The notes beneath the pieces were generated by a model that saw nothing but the letters and a program-made list of their open reading frames with translations, made no database searches and had not been told where the DNA came from. Made by a program: the position numbers and the translations under genes. From Sipunculus nudus (lineage: Eukaryota; Annelida; Sipuncula; Golfingiida; Sipunculidae), in the NCBI GenBank assembly GCA_026874595.1, contig CM049309.1:28461033-28525032 (forward strand): a DNA stretch of 64,000 bases, given 5' to 3'. This document shows, in pieces, positions 13,266 through 24,202 of this stretch; the stretch's first letter is position 1; each line of letters opens with the position of its first letter.

Positions 13266-14364
13266 AGCAATGACGGAAAGTGTGAGAAATCCTTGGCTGT
13301 TCTATTATCGCACACCTGCCGATTCTGGGTGTCAGACGATCTTCATTTCTGCAAAATACTTAAAGACCGGGTTCCACTATAAATACCAGGGGGCGTTACT
13401 GGGCAACATGGAGTTTAACATAAAAGACTGCAACTGTGTGAAGCTGTGCTGCTGCAGGACTGAATAAAATTCTGGGTCAGTGTAGTGTAAGGCCATGGAC
13501 TGGGATATGAACCAGATTTGGTTATTTCAATAATTTAGGGAATTTCTCAATACAGACAAAACACATATAGGCCTACATATTTAATATAATTGACTGAGTC
13601 ATATTTAAATGAAACTAACAGTATTTTAACATAAGTTCTTGTTACAAAAATACTAAATAAAGTCTAAACAAATTTGAAATGAAATATGCTCGAAAAACCT
13701 TATTAACCACTGAATTTCTTTGTGCTGCCTTTGAACCCTGCCTTGTAGCTTGTACACATCTTTCAATCCAGTCATTAATCTTGATTTACCCTTGGGGGGC
13801 CAGGCAAGCAAGGTGACAAGCACAGGGCCAGCAAATTTGGTGTGCTGGTGTATACATATTACACAGGCAGCTGTACTAAGGGGGTATCTGTTTGGTATCA
13901 GTTGATTAGTATCGCCTTCCTCTGACTATTCAAAAGACTTGTATTCCACAGCAATCACATATATTTCAAAATCTTTGCTGTTCCATTCAAATATAAAATA
14001 TGTATAGGGATCCAAGGAGACATTAAGTTGTTTTCTGATTCACACTTCCACACTAACTGACTGAGCCAGTACAAAAGAATAGACCACTATGTCATGCAGT
14101 AAACCACGTGCACTGACTGAATGCTAAGTGAAAAGCTGGACCCTGGCTGTCAGTCACAGTCACATGACCTATCGTGTTACAAGGGAAAACCCCAAGTGAA
14201 CCACTGGGTTCAGAATCCCGGCCTTTAAAGTATCGACCTGTTATGTTTATTAATCTCAGAGTCTTTATGATGCCCAATAACTTTTAAATAGATGGCACAA
14301 CAAAACATATGACATTTTTACAGTTCTCGACTTCTATGCGAGATTGACTTATATGCGAGTTTTT
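13266..14364. other. Single-copy AT-rich DNA with a weak small frame
   Basis: The only frame of note is 13270-13467 (+, 65 codons, ATG start, stop overlapping TGAATAAAA, cysteine-rich C-terminus). Its composition is not clearly coding, and it follows directly on the 49-bp duplication, so I do not call it a gene. Nothing else is recognised apart from a local GCGAG-containing direct repeat near 14330-14360. Confidence 0.5.
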
Positions 14365-14640
14365 ACAGTATGCTGTGAAAATTTAATCAACAGTGCTTAC
14401 AGAAAAACTACTTGCCATGGCCAAAGTTGGACAAAATTTAAGGTATTGATTTTTTATTTATGCTAACAACTTAAAAAATTTGCAAAATTCAGATCTAATT
14501 TTGGGTATGCAATTGAATCTTGATTAAATAAAGTTATATCCCTGAAAAAAAGTTTCTAGCTTAACCAATTCTCATGTTAAGTGAGTAAATATATTTCTGG
14601 ATTTTTTAACAAGGCCTATAGTCCTAATGCAAACCTGTGC
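14365..14640 (+). repeat. Family R1 dispersed repeat, fragment
   Basis: This matches the repeats near 46720 and 51920: GCCATGGCCAAAGTTGG, then CAAAATTTAAGGTA, TTGAATCTTGATTAAA and GTGAGTAAATAT in the same order. From ~14611 it runs into AAGGCCTATAGTCCTAATGC, the head sequence of family G, and stops. It lacks the R1 3' end, so it is a truncated copy. Confidence 0.8.
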
Positions 14641-15564
14641 AAAGGTTGTGGGTATGAATGGAGATTACGATTGTTTATTTCAACAAAACACATGATAAAT
14701 AATATTCATTGACAATATATAATAATAAATTATCTCAATATCTCAAAGGTTAAAAGTAAAATAAATACTAACTTTATTAAATATTAAAGGTTATTATATT
14801 CATGTAGATAATATCTGGATATATCACAGTGTCTTTTTATACTAAAAAAAATACAACATTTATGTCACAAATTCACCATCAGATTTTATTGACAGTTTTC
14901 ATTGACAAATATACAATATACTTAAATTATTAGATACGGTACATGACAGTTAAAAGGAAGATTAAACAAAATTATTGCCATATTTAACTTGAACTTTGAG
15001 AACAGCACATTTTCTGTAAAAAATGCACATGTATAAAGTAAAACAGATAAATTACACAAACACTCACAGAAAATCACAATCACAAATGTTTATAATATAT
15101 ATACATGACAAACAATTTTATGAGAACATACAGGTCCTATCATTTGCACCCCCCCCCCCCCACTTTTTACAAGTGTTAGTGCACTGGGTTTGTTGTCATG
15201 TCCCTCAAGGCTACATGTTGGTGACCATGACCAGTCTATGCTTATTTTACCCTCCAAGAGAAGCCAAGAAAGGATGACTGGCAGAGCAATGGGATTTGGC
15301 CGCTCATACAGGTCATATCCACCAGTATATAGCATAGGACAGGACTGACCCAACCTGCTTCATTGCTGCTCATAACCCACCATCTACCCCTTCCTCCTCC
15401 ATAATTGTTTTTAATGTGTCTTATACATGTACAAATATGACATGTGTGGCAGTTTTGACCCCACCATATTTGAGTTTTGTCCTTATATGATATTATTTTG
15501 TCATTTTTGGGTTGATCAACTAATGTCTCCTGTTTTACTGTGTGCCTGGGCCTGAATGTGACTC

Positions 15565-15566
<2 letters not shown>
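14641..15566. other. AT-rich DNA with a poly-C tract
   Basis: No gene is recognised. A run of about 13 C lies at 15149-15161. Overlapping short frames on both strands around 15020-15350 have no coding character. Confidence 0.6.

Positions 15567-15660
<94 letters not shown>
15567..15660. repeat. TA dinucleotide microsatellite
   Basis: A nearly pure (TA)n tract of ~90 bp with one GTATTA interruption. An open frame spans it only because TATA repeats encode Tyr-Ile. Confidence 0.98.
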
Positions 15661-15661
<1 letters not shown>

Positions 15662-16409
15662 ACTGGTCCAATCACATCTTTTAACAAAATTCAAAAGATT
15701 TAGGACTTTTATAGATAATATCTGTATTATAAATGCATATAATATACTTCTTGTGTATAAACAGGGTGGTTCCTATATAAAATATATACAGACAATTTTT
15801 AAAATGATTTTTATTTCAGTTACATGCCTGTTTTTTCATTCATTCACTCAATATATTCAATTTAAGTTAACATACTTGATATATAATTAACCATTTTGTG
15901 ATGTTGACATGTCATCTGAGATTTAATTGCCCATTAGTTACAGGAATTCTGTAAAATAAATGTCCCTCGGTGCCATTGTTTTGGCCATGATCTGTGAAAG
16001 GTCAAGGTCACTAAACCCCTAAAATAGTATTTTCTTCATATCTTTGTTACTATAAGTCGTATCTACTTCAACTGTAGCTCATTTTCATTGTCATTCTAAG
16101 GCCTTTCTTCTGGTGTGTAGGTGCCTCAACTTTGCTGTAACCATGGTTACGCATTTTTGGGGAAAATTCATGATATTCAAAAATAAGGGGTCTTATTTTT
16201 CTAACTTTGTCAATTTTAAAGCTAGAGAGGTCTAGCTTTTTGCATCAGGTAGCATACAAGAAGTGTTATTTGATTAGATAACAAGTCTCGCAATGTCTCG
16301 TACAATATCCCGTCAAATGAGATATTTCAAGGTTATTGCTTAGTGAGAGCCTAGAGTCCACAGGTATGCAGGAATCATTTTGAAATGATTTTTCATTTTC
16401 TGGATATGG

Positions 16410-16425
16410 TCGCTAGGGGGCGCTG
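16410..16425 (+). promoter_or_regulatory. CTCF-like motif in family H
   Basis: TCGCTAGGGGGCGCTG. The YAGRKGGCRS core of the animal CTCF consensus is matched exactly (TAGGGGGCGC). Binding is inferred only. Confidence 0.4.
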
Positions 16426-16738
16426 CACTCAACCCTCCCCAACATATCAGTTTTTGGCCATATGTCCGGAAGAATAAACCTATATTACATTAACTGTAGC
16501 TTATTTTCTTCCTCTTTGCCTTCTTCATAACTTGGTTAAGTTATCTGGTCTCTATCTTGTGTCACTTTGTCTGTATGTCTGTCTGTTTGTCAGTTATCCC
16601 CAAATACCTGCTTGCTGGCTCTTGTACCTCAATAATAGCATTCAACATGCCAGAGATTTGGAGGAATACTTTGGAAACTTGGACATCTTATGTCATACAC
16701 TTATATCACAAAACGCATTTGTCGAGTTCAGGATATGT

Positions 16739-16754
16739 CCGCTAGAGGGAGCTG
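16739..16754 (+). promoter_or_regulatory. CTCF-like motif in family H
   Basis: CCGCTAGAGGGAGCTG matches the core (TAGAGGGAGC fits YAGRKGGCRS except for one A in the GGC). It lies 329 bp after the previous site, one H unit on. Confidence 0.35.
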
Positions 16755-16832
16755 CAGTTGAACCTCCCCGGTTTATCATTATTTGGCCATATCTCCTAAA
16801 CTAAAAACCTCAATTACATAAATTATAACTTA

Positions 16833-18130
16833 CAGTGAAAACTGGTCTAATGGACACCTCACTTAGGCGGACAACTGGCTATAAAGGACAATATAGTGAA
16901 GTCCCTTCAAAATTATCTATATGCATAAGTGGAACCTCTATAAGGCGGACACTCACTACTGCGGACAATGGACAGCGGATTTCAACTCAACCTAACATTC
17001 TAAGAGTAACTGAACCAGACAAATAAGGAAACGAAACGCCATCTCCAGCGGACACTGATCACTTGCCCCGGACAGCATCAAAGGACACCGTTACTGTTGT
17101 TCCCGGGATTTGAACACAAAGGATTGAGCAATCCCCTGTTGTTACCATAATGCGTGTAGTTGTTCATGTCATGGTGTAATGTGCTTGTAGGATAAACACA
17201 GCAAGGGTGAAGTGGTAAACTTCCTGTCACTTTATTTCATGGTTGATCATTCACACGTTGCGCAGCTGCATATTATTCGCTCGACCGCAGGGTCATTAAA
17301 ATGATTAAACGGCTGCCGATTACCTGTGCGTCCCTGATTTCACCACGCAATATCTAACTGTAAACTAGCGACTTTGTTGTGGTAGGCTGTTTGATATGAA
17401 TTAATTAGTTTTGCTTAATATATCTCAAACTGATCTGCTCAGTGTCAATCATGTGCTCGCTCTATAGTTAAGCGTATCATGCAGCTGTGCACAAGCTCCT
17501 CGGGGTTAGCTTAATCTCGGGTGCCATCAACATCAAAGCAAATCAAACCAAACAACTATCATCAAAGAAAATTTATTTAAGGCTAAAGCTACATTCACCC
17601 ATAAAAATGAATGTTCCCAGGTTCGTAGCCATTACAATCTTCACATTATCAACGTCGTCATAATATTTGAGATTATCGCATTGGGGCAGCTGAACAGGAT
17701 AGTTTAGATAATGCCGCCAAGTGGCACCACGCGCACTTCAGGTGGGAGCTTATGCTATCTGAAAAAGTCCAGCTTATTGGACTTAGTGAATCCGCAAAAA
17801 AGAGCGTACGCGCACTTGCAAAAGAATTTATGAACGTTGTTTTTACGGATGATTTCATAGACCTTTATCCTCATATTGTTTGCTACTTGAGATAAGTAAA
17901 AATAATCACAGTTTGTATATGACTATTGAATGCATGATGTGTGCATGAATATGTTGTACATGTACATGAAACCTGATATAATACAATAAACACGTTCTTG
18001 CAGCTGTTCATTGTCTTTATTTATAATCCCTCAGTTATCAACCAAGGTCAACCTGCCTAATAAGGACACCTCACTATTAAGGACAAAATGATTGAGTCCC
18101 TTTACTGTCTGCTTTGCACAGGTTTCACTG
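16833..18130 (+). mobile_element. pogo/Tigger-like element (Tc1/mariner superfamily)
   Basis: The ends are CAGTGAAAAC (16833-16842) and the inverse of CAGTGAAACC (18121-18130), flanked on both sides by TA. Removing the element and one TA restores AACTTATTTTCTTCC, the normal sequence of surrounding family H units, so this is a clean insertion with a TA target duplication. Near both ends there are repeated GGACACCTCACT and GGCGGACA boxes, as in pogo-type terminal repeats where the transposase binds. At ~1.3 kb it is shorter than an autonomous pogo element, and I see no DDE transposase or CENP-B-type HTH frame. It is therefore non-autonomous. It carries an exon-like frame at 17671-17895. Confidence 0.82.
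17671..17895 (+). CDS. Exon-like open frame inside the pogo-like element
   Basis: An open frame of 74 codons ends in TAA at 17893-17895, followed by a polyadenylation-type AATAAA at 17985-17990. It has no ATG at its front; AG dinucleotides at 17688-17689 and 17705-17706 could be acceptors. The predicted product looks like real protein: a KWHHAHFRWELM stretch, a predicted helix SESAKKSVRALAKEFM, then FTDDFIDLYPHIVCYLR at the C-terminus. Codon use is mixed and not repeat-like. I do not recognise the family with confidence. The C-terminal TxxYPHIxCY pattern faintly recalls C-termini of transposon-derived cnidarian and molluscan proteins. It may be a captured host terminal exon, or a remnant of an older gene into which the element's ends were built. 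Confidence 0.4.
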   Translation, partial: DYRIGAAEQDSLDNAAKWHHAHFRWELMLSEKVQLIGLSESAKKSVRALAKEFMNVVFTDDFIDLYPHIVCYLR

Positions 18131-18630
18131 TATTTTCTTCCTTTGAATCTTCTCCATAATCAGGTTAAGTCATCTGGTTTATTTATTTGATTGTCTGTCT
18201 CCACTCATTAATGTACAGTTTTGCAGCGATTGTTTTCAAACTTACACATTTGATAGAAAACTAAAAGTCCTCGAAGGCTATTATTTTTTTTATCAGTCAA
18301 GGATCAAGGTCAAGGTCATCAAAAAACATCAAAAGTTTATTTGAGTCATAACTTCTTCAATATCAGCCCTATCTTTACAAACTTAGGCTCATTTTCTTCC
18401 TCTGGATCTTCTTCAGAACCTAGTTATGTTGTCTGGTCTCAACCTTGCGTCATTTTGTCAGTATGTCTGTCTGTTTGTCAGTTGTCCTCAATTTTGCCTT
18501 ATTGCTGGTTCTTGCATGATACTTATAGCATTCTACAGGCTACATTTTTGCAGGAATCCTTTTGAAACTGGTATATCATGTCTTCACTAATATTTTAAAA
18601 CTGTTTTTTTCTTTTATTTTTGGAAAATAT

Positions 18631-18646
18631 CCGCTAGGGGGCGCTG
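18631..18646 (+). promoter_or_regulatory. CTCF-like motif in family H, best copy
   Basis: CCGCTAGGGGGCGCTG differs from CCASYAGRKGGCRS at one position only (G for A at the third base). It is the best-matching copy in the array. Confidence 0.45.
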
Positions 18647-19870
18647 CATTTGAAACACTACAACATATGGTTATTTGACCATATCTCCAAAGCAATAAAC
18701 AACAGCTACATAAACTAAAGCTTAATTTGCTCCTCTATATTTTCCTCAAAGGTTGGTCTAGTCAACTGTCATATTGGATGTGTGTCAGTATGTCTCTCTG
18801 TTTTTCAGTTTCCCTAAGTTTGGCCTGTTTGCTGGTTCTTTTGTCTTACATTTACTATTCTTAAGGCCCAAGTTTTGCAGGAATCCTTTGGAAACTGGTA
18901 CATCTGATGTCTTACACCAATATTTCAAATCGTGTTTTTTTTATTTCTGGATATGGCCGCTAGAGGCACTGCACTCGAACCTCCCAAACTTATCATTTTC
19001 AGCCATATCTCTAAAACTATGAATATAAATTACATAAATTATAGCTTATTTTCTTCCTCTGTGTTTCTCCATAACCTGGTTAAGTTAGCTGGTCTAAATA
19101 TTGTGTCACTTTGTCAGTATGTTAGTCTGTTTGTCAGTTGTCCTCAGTTTCGCCTGCCTGCTGGTTTTTGCGTCTTACTTGTAGCATTCTACTTACCACA
19201 GTTTTGCTGGAATCCTTTTGAAACTGGTACATCTTATGTCTTTACTATTATCTCGAAACGAATTATCCAAATATGGCTGCTTGGGGCCGCTGCACTCGAA
19301 TCTCCCCAACATATCATTTTTTGGACATATCTCTAAAACTATAAATCTCAATCTTCTCCACCTGGTTAAGTCATCAGGTCTCAATGTTGTGTCACTTTGT
19401 CAGTATGTCTGTCTGTTTGTCAGCTGTCTCAATTTTGCCTGCTTGCTGGTTCATGCGTCTTACACATTACATTCTTCAGTCCTCAGTTTTGATGGAATCA
19501 TTTTGTAACTTACATATATCGCATGTCTTACATATTTATGGAAGTTCTATGTGTATTAATTGTCTAAAGAGGTCAAATGTCAAGTTCATCAGAATTGTTC
19601 AGTATCTTATTTTTTTCAAAACTTTGATAATACTGATCCTATCTCCACACACGTTGGCTCATTTTCATCCTCCTTGACGTTGCTCATTCATTTGACTAAC
19701 TTTACATCATTTCCGGCAAGCGCTCGACTTATGGTCGTGTAGTCTGTCTGTCTGTCTGTTTGTTTGTCTGTTTGCACTCTACTGGTCGCCATTTTGCACC
19801 AATCATTTTTAAACTTATAGATCTGATAGAAAACCAATTCTACTAGAAGCCTATTGTTTTTGCTTCAAAT

Positions 19871-19883
19871 AGGTCATAGGTCA
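19871..19883 (+). promoter_or_regulatory. AGGTCA direct repeat, spacing 1
   Basis: AGGTCA-T-AGGTCA, the DR1 layout bound by nuclear receptors such as RXR/HNF4 types. It sits in a family H unit. Function is inferred from the motif only. Confidence 0.35.
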
Positions 19884-21097
19884 AAGTCATCAAAAGTATA
19901 AAAAATCATTTTTTGTTCATATCTTTGTCACTATTAGGCGTATCTACTTCATCTATAGCTCATTTTACACATTGTCTGATGGCCTTTCCTCTGATGTGTA
20001 CCTTACTCAAATTTGCTGTTTCCATGGTAACGCATTTTTGGGTGAAAATGAGGATATTTGAAAATCAATGGACTAATTTATCAGTTTTAATGCTAGAGAG
20101 GTCTAGTTTTTTTGCATTAGGTAGCATTCAATTAGTACTATGTGATTTTATAACAAGTCTCACAATATCTCATAAAATATCTCGCGAAATGAGATATTTT
20201 GAGATTTCATTAATCTTGTCTGGAGGCCACAGTGTTGCAGGAATTTTTTTGAAACTGACATATTGTAAGTCTAACACTAGTATCGCTCAATCGCTCTGAA
20301 ACTTATACCATTGGTAAACATATATTACCCTCAGACCCATTTTTCTTTTTCAAAATTATTGTCTTATTTTCTTCATAATTTGTTTATAAATTGTCGCATC
20401 TACATAAACAGTTGCTCAGTTTAGTCTCCTGTTTATTCTTCATAATATAAAAGAATAATTAGACCTTGACCTATTTCTCTTTCAACTTCCGGCAAGCGTC
20501 CAACCTATGGTCGTCTAGTCTGTCTGTTTGTTTGTTTGTCAGCACTCTCCTGGTCACAGTTTTACCTCAATCACCTTGAAACTTACAGGAATGACAGAAA
20601 ATTTATTTTCTAGGTACCCCTTTGTTTTTGGTCAAAATAGGTCAAAGGTTAAGGTCAAGGCCACAGAAAAACCATAAAACTTTATTTTCCTCATAACTTG
20701 GTCAAAAATGGTCATATCAACCTCATCTTTAACTAATTTTGTTTGACATTCCTTGGCCTTTTCTATGATATGTAGATTACCCAAATGTACCATTACTATG
20801 GTGACTTATTTGTGGGAAAATCTCATGATATTCAAAAACAAAGGGTCTTATATTCTAACTTTGTCAGTTTTAAGACCTACAGAGGTCTAGTTTTTTGCAT
20901 TAGGTAGATTTTATTTAGCACTACAAGATTTTATTACAGGGTTCGCAATATCTCACACAATATCTCAGACGAAATATTTGACATACCATTTGATGATACC
21001 CTAGACCCCACAGGTATGCAAGAATGGTCTTGAAACTAATATATCTTATGTCCTACATTAATATCTCGAAAACAATTGTTTCAGTTTTAGAATATGG

Positions 21098-21113
21098 CCG
21101 CTAGGGGGCACTG
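21098..21113 (+). promoter_or_regulatory. CTCF-like motif in family H
   Basis: CCGCTAGGGGGCACTG has an intact core (TAGGGGGCAC) and is again preceded by ATATGG as in other H units. Confidence 0.4.
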
Positions 21114-21532
21114 CACCCTTAACACCACAAAATATATTATGACCATATCTCTAATACTATAAACTTTATCTACTTTAACTAAAGCTCATTCTGTTCCTCT
21201 GAACCTTCTCCATAAAATTATCTAGTCATCTGTTATCTCAGATGTGTCACTTTTTCAGTATGTCTATTTGTTTGGCATTTGTCCTTAATTTTGCCTTCTT
21301 GCTAGTTCTTGCGTCTTACATATAGCATTGTACAGGCCACAGTTTAGCAGGAATTAACTTACATATTTTGTATATCGGAACATATTCTTAAAGCCATACA
21401 TGTATTATTTATATAGGGTAAAGGTCAAGTTCACTGAAAAATGTCGAAACCTTATTTTCCTCATTACTTGGTCAAAAATTGTCATATAAACCTCATTCTT
21501 ACCTCATTTCGTTCGTCTTTCCATTCCCCATA

Positions 21533-22665
21533 CAGGGCTTGCCCTGCATATTTGCCAGTTCGCCAATGGCTAGCATTTGGGAAATCTGGCAAAACAAAAT
21601 CCTCCCCGGCTAATTTATTGGTGAAAACCATCTTTCCAATGCCCTTAGGCCTATGAAAATTAGTTCTTTGTTTCCAATTACAATGGTGAAAAATTTAGAG
21701 TAGGTGGGTAGGGAATTTATTTTATTTTTAATATATTTTTTTTACCATGTGATGTAAAACAGGCTTTTGAGAAGACTATTTTAAGGTTTGATTTTGCTGC
21801 TGTTGCTCAGATTAAATTATTTCACACATAGGTTTCAAGGAAATAATCTGAAATGTATATACCAGGCCCTCCCATGTTGTCCCACTGTCCAAAAAAGGAG
21901 CGAGGAACCAGGTGGCAACATACCCCCACCCTGACTATAGAAGGCTGGTACATGGTAATCAAATGATCTCCTGCATAAATATGCACACTGTTACTGTGTT
22001 ACAAAGAAAGATGTTGAATGGCCATGCTGGTCCATCCCATGGAGATATAGAACAAGAATACACAGAAAAAGTCGGATCACCCCGTGTTACAAGTTTATAC
22101 ATAATTTATCCCTAAGACATAGAACAAGTAACTGAATCATTACTGTGATATAATCAGCTGTGATTTCAATTATTTGTGACTTGTATAAGATCTATGAAGT
22201 GACCTGTTTGTGCCCCATGGTTCAAGGCTCAAACCCCAATAAAATTTAATTTTAGAATGGCTAGGTTTTCTTGGAGTTGGTCCGGAAGCTGGAACAAAGG
22301 ACATTTTTTAAGCCTTACTGAATGAGCAAAACAAGAGACTATGATATTGTGAAATAAAAGTTTTTTTAGAAAGACTGGTCTTCAGTTGATTAAATTGTAG
22401 TGATTATATATAACTTAATGTTCAATGCAAAGTCACACAGAATAATCATGAATTGCACTGTCCACACATCTTTTTATATCCATATTTATATTGTCATGAT
22501 ATGATCAATTCATGATATTTTGAATTCTGCTCAGTGCTTAATATGGATATTTCCCATTATTCAGAGAATAGGTGCTGGCTAAAGTGTTGAGACTGAAATG
22601 GCTAAAGAAAATTCCTGTTGGCTAAAATTGTGGCTAAAGACTTTTTGGTAGCAGGGCGAGCCCTG
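21533..22665. mobile_element. Non-autonomous DNA transposon (MITE) with CAGGGC ends
   Basis: Terminal inverted repeats are CAGGGCTTGCCCTGC (21533-21547) and the inverse of CAGGGCTCGCCCTGC (22651-22665), 14 of 15 bases matching. The direct repeat CCATA flanks both sides (21528-21532, 22666-22670). It interrupts a family H unit: elsewhere H reads CCATATGATGGTATGATC at this point, and here CCATA lies before the insert and CCATATCACAGTATGATC after it. Inside it is 1.1 kb of AT-rich DNA with repeated GGCTAAA words and no transposase frame. The CAGGG start is common among hAT elements, but hAT normally duplicates 8 bp, so the superfamily is left open. Confidence 0.75.
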
Positions 22666-23340
22666 CCATATCACAGTATGATCAACCTTTGTTGACCTTG
22701 AGTCATCTTGTCTGTCCTTTTGTCTGTCTGTCTGCACTCTCCTGGCAGTTTTGCCACAATCACCTTGAAACTTCCAGGTATGATGGAAAATTCAATTTCT
22801 AGGTGCCCTATTGTTTTTAGTCAAAATAGGCTAAAGGTCAAGGTCAAGGCCATCAAAAAACCCCTGAAACCTTATTTTATTGCTAACTGGGTCAAAAATG
22901 GTTGTATCAGCCTCATTCTGAGGTCATTTTGTTTGTCTCTTCATATCCCATATGATGGTATGATCAACCTTTGTTGACCTTTTGTCACCTTGTCAGTATG
23001 TCAGTCTGTTTCTCTGTTGTTGTCAATTTTATCAACAGCCTTGATGTTTGGTCTGACATTTTAGCAAACTACATGCCACAATTTTGCATCAATCAACTTA
23101 AAGCCTGTTGTTTTTGGTCAATATAGGTCAAAGGTCAAGGTAATCCAAAAACCTCGAAACGTTAATTTCCATATAACTTGGTCAAAAATGGTTGTATCAA
23201 CTTCAACTTTATCTCATTTTGTTTGACTTTTCCTTACCTCGACCTCTTGTTTTCCATGAGGATATGTGACTGTCTGTTTTGAACTTTTCATTTCCACATT
23301 TTGCCTTCCGGCAAGCGTACAACCTATGTTTGTCTAGTTT
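22666..23340 (-). repeat. Family H repeat array, segment 3
   Basis: Remaining H units run from ATATCACAGTATGATCAACC to an end piece CCTTCCGGCAAGCGTACAACC at ~23304. They include TGTCTGTCTGTCTGCACTC and a perfect AGGTCA direct repeat at 23125-23137. Confidence 0.8.
23125..23137 (+). promoter_or_regulatory. AGGTCA direct repeat, spacing 1
   Basis: AGGTCA-A-AGGTCA, followed at once by a degenerate third half-site AGGTAA. Related triplets occur at 20639-20657 and, with no spacer, near 16000. Confidence 0.35.
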
Positions 23341-24202
23341 GTAATATCATTTGAGAGCACATCATAGTGGATTTGACGCTTTACAAGATAAAACTATTAT
23401 TATTACTATTTTCATTAGATTTCATGGGCGAAATACCCCCTTCTTGCCTCATACTGAATATCTTGTTCCCCCGTTAGGAAGTCATTCCCTGAATTTTGTT
23501 ATTTGGTTTTTAAAGGTGGCCTGAACTTGAGCCTTTTATTGATATCATATAGGAGATTACAAATGACCACATATAAATTACACTGACTTGGCAGTATATT
23601 GTTGAAGAAACGTGTGCCATCCAACTGCTGTCTTGCCTGTTCTTCTACTTTGGCTTTGGATCGGCCAACTGTGATGAAGTAAACACCCACAAAACACAAC
23701 AAGCACCTGAAACAGTATGTGTGATAAATCCCATCATGAGGGGAACAGAATATGCAGACACAAGGGAACCATTGGTTCTGGTACACATGGTGCTCAGCTA
23801 CCCTAAATAATTCTAACAAGTTACAAGGTCACAGTTTTTGCATGGCTTTTGTTAGACACAGATTCCATCTCTATACAGGGACTGATTTTACTAAATGTCT
23901 CTCGTTTAACCACATAACCAAACATGATCTGGCTAACAAACCCTTAACTACGACAACTTACTTGTTTTCTTGCTCAAATAAGAAAATGAAACATATTATC
24001 CATGTGCAACATTAGGAAGTGCAATGCTAGCGAGTTTCTAACTAGACATGACATATTGGGTCAAGGTTACAGAGAGAAGCCAATTTTCAAAGTCTTTCTT
24101 AATGATTGGCTGTCAATCCATTATTATGTTATACTTGGAAATCCAAGCATAAGATTTACTCCCTGGTTCTTAAAATAGTGCCATTTAGTGACTAAAACAG
24201 AA
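23341..24202. other. Single-copy island between repeat arrays
   Basis: This stretch shows no match to families E, F, G, H or R1. Besides the candidate minus-strand exon at 23588-23706, nothing else is recognised. Confidence 0.55.
23588..23706 (-). CDS. Candidate internal exon, single-pass membrane protein
   Basis: On the minus strand an open frame of ~119 nt lies between an acceptor-like ATACTGTTTCAG (AG at 23707-23708) and a donor-like GTCAGT (inverse of 23582-23587). Its product reads as a hydrophobic segment CLLCFVGVYFITVG, then a basic/acidic stretch RSKAKVEEQARQQLDG and TRFFNNILP. This is the pattern of a transmembrane helix followed by a soluble tail, as in small inner-membrane or ER proteins. 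A shorter version using the AG at 23669-23670 would give an 81-nt exon. The surrounding ~850 bp is single-copy. I cannot name the protein, and no partner exon was found among the nearby repeats. Confidence 0.35.

Larger units (their letters stand above)
15955..16832 (-). repeat. Family H repeat array, segment 1
   Basis: This is the start of a long array of degenerate units. Recurrent pieces are AAAGGTCAAGGTCA, TAGCTCATTTTC, CCATGGTTACGCATTTTTGG, TCTGTCTGTTTGTCAG and CGCTAGGGGGCGCTGCA. Two ~324-bp units are recognisable from the CGCTAG sites at 16411 and 16741. The minus strand is taken as sense because it puts the (ACAG)n microsatellite before the GCTTGCCGGAAG end piece, as in pearl-type elements. 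The open frames in this array mirror the repeat period and are not genes. Confidence 0.8.
18131..21532 (-). repeat. Family H repeat array, segment 2
   Basis: The array continues after the pogo insertion. Units of ~320 bp are clear from TATGGCCGCTAG...CTGCAC sites at 18631, 18957 and ~19273. A second unit type carries GGTCAAAGGTCAAGG, CTAGAGAGGTCTAG and AATATCTCA motifs. End pieces CTTCCGGCAAGCG followed by CTATGGTCGTCTAG and (GTCT)n occur at ~19712 and ~20487. In reverse complement this gives (ACAG)n, then CATAGG, then CGCTTGCCGGAAG, which may mark element 3' ends. Units are strongly diverged, so the array is old. Confidence 0.8.

Noticed and set aside
15090-15890. Frames of 84-116 codons around the poly-C and TA tracts
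   Set aside because: They are produced by homopolymer and TA repeat translation (runs of Pro or Tyr-Ile), with no domain.
17098-17116. tRNA B-box-like GTTCAAATCCCGGGAA on the minus strand
   Set aside because: No A box at the proper distance and no cloverleaf; it lies inside the pogo-like element.
16532-20299. Series of similar plus-strand frames up to 134 codons in family H
   Set aside because: They share sequence because the DNA units are repeats. Starts and stops differ between units, and no copy is longer than its repeat unit.
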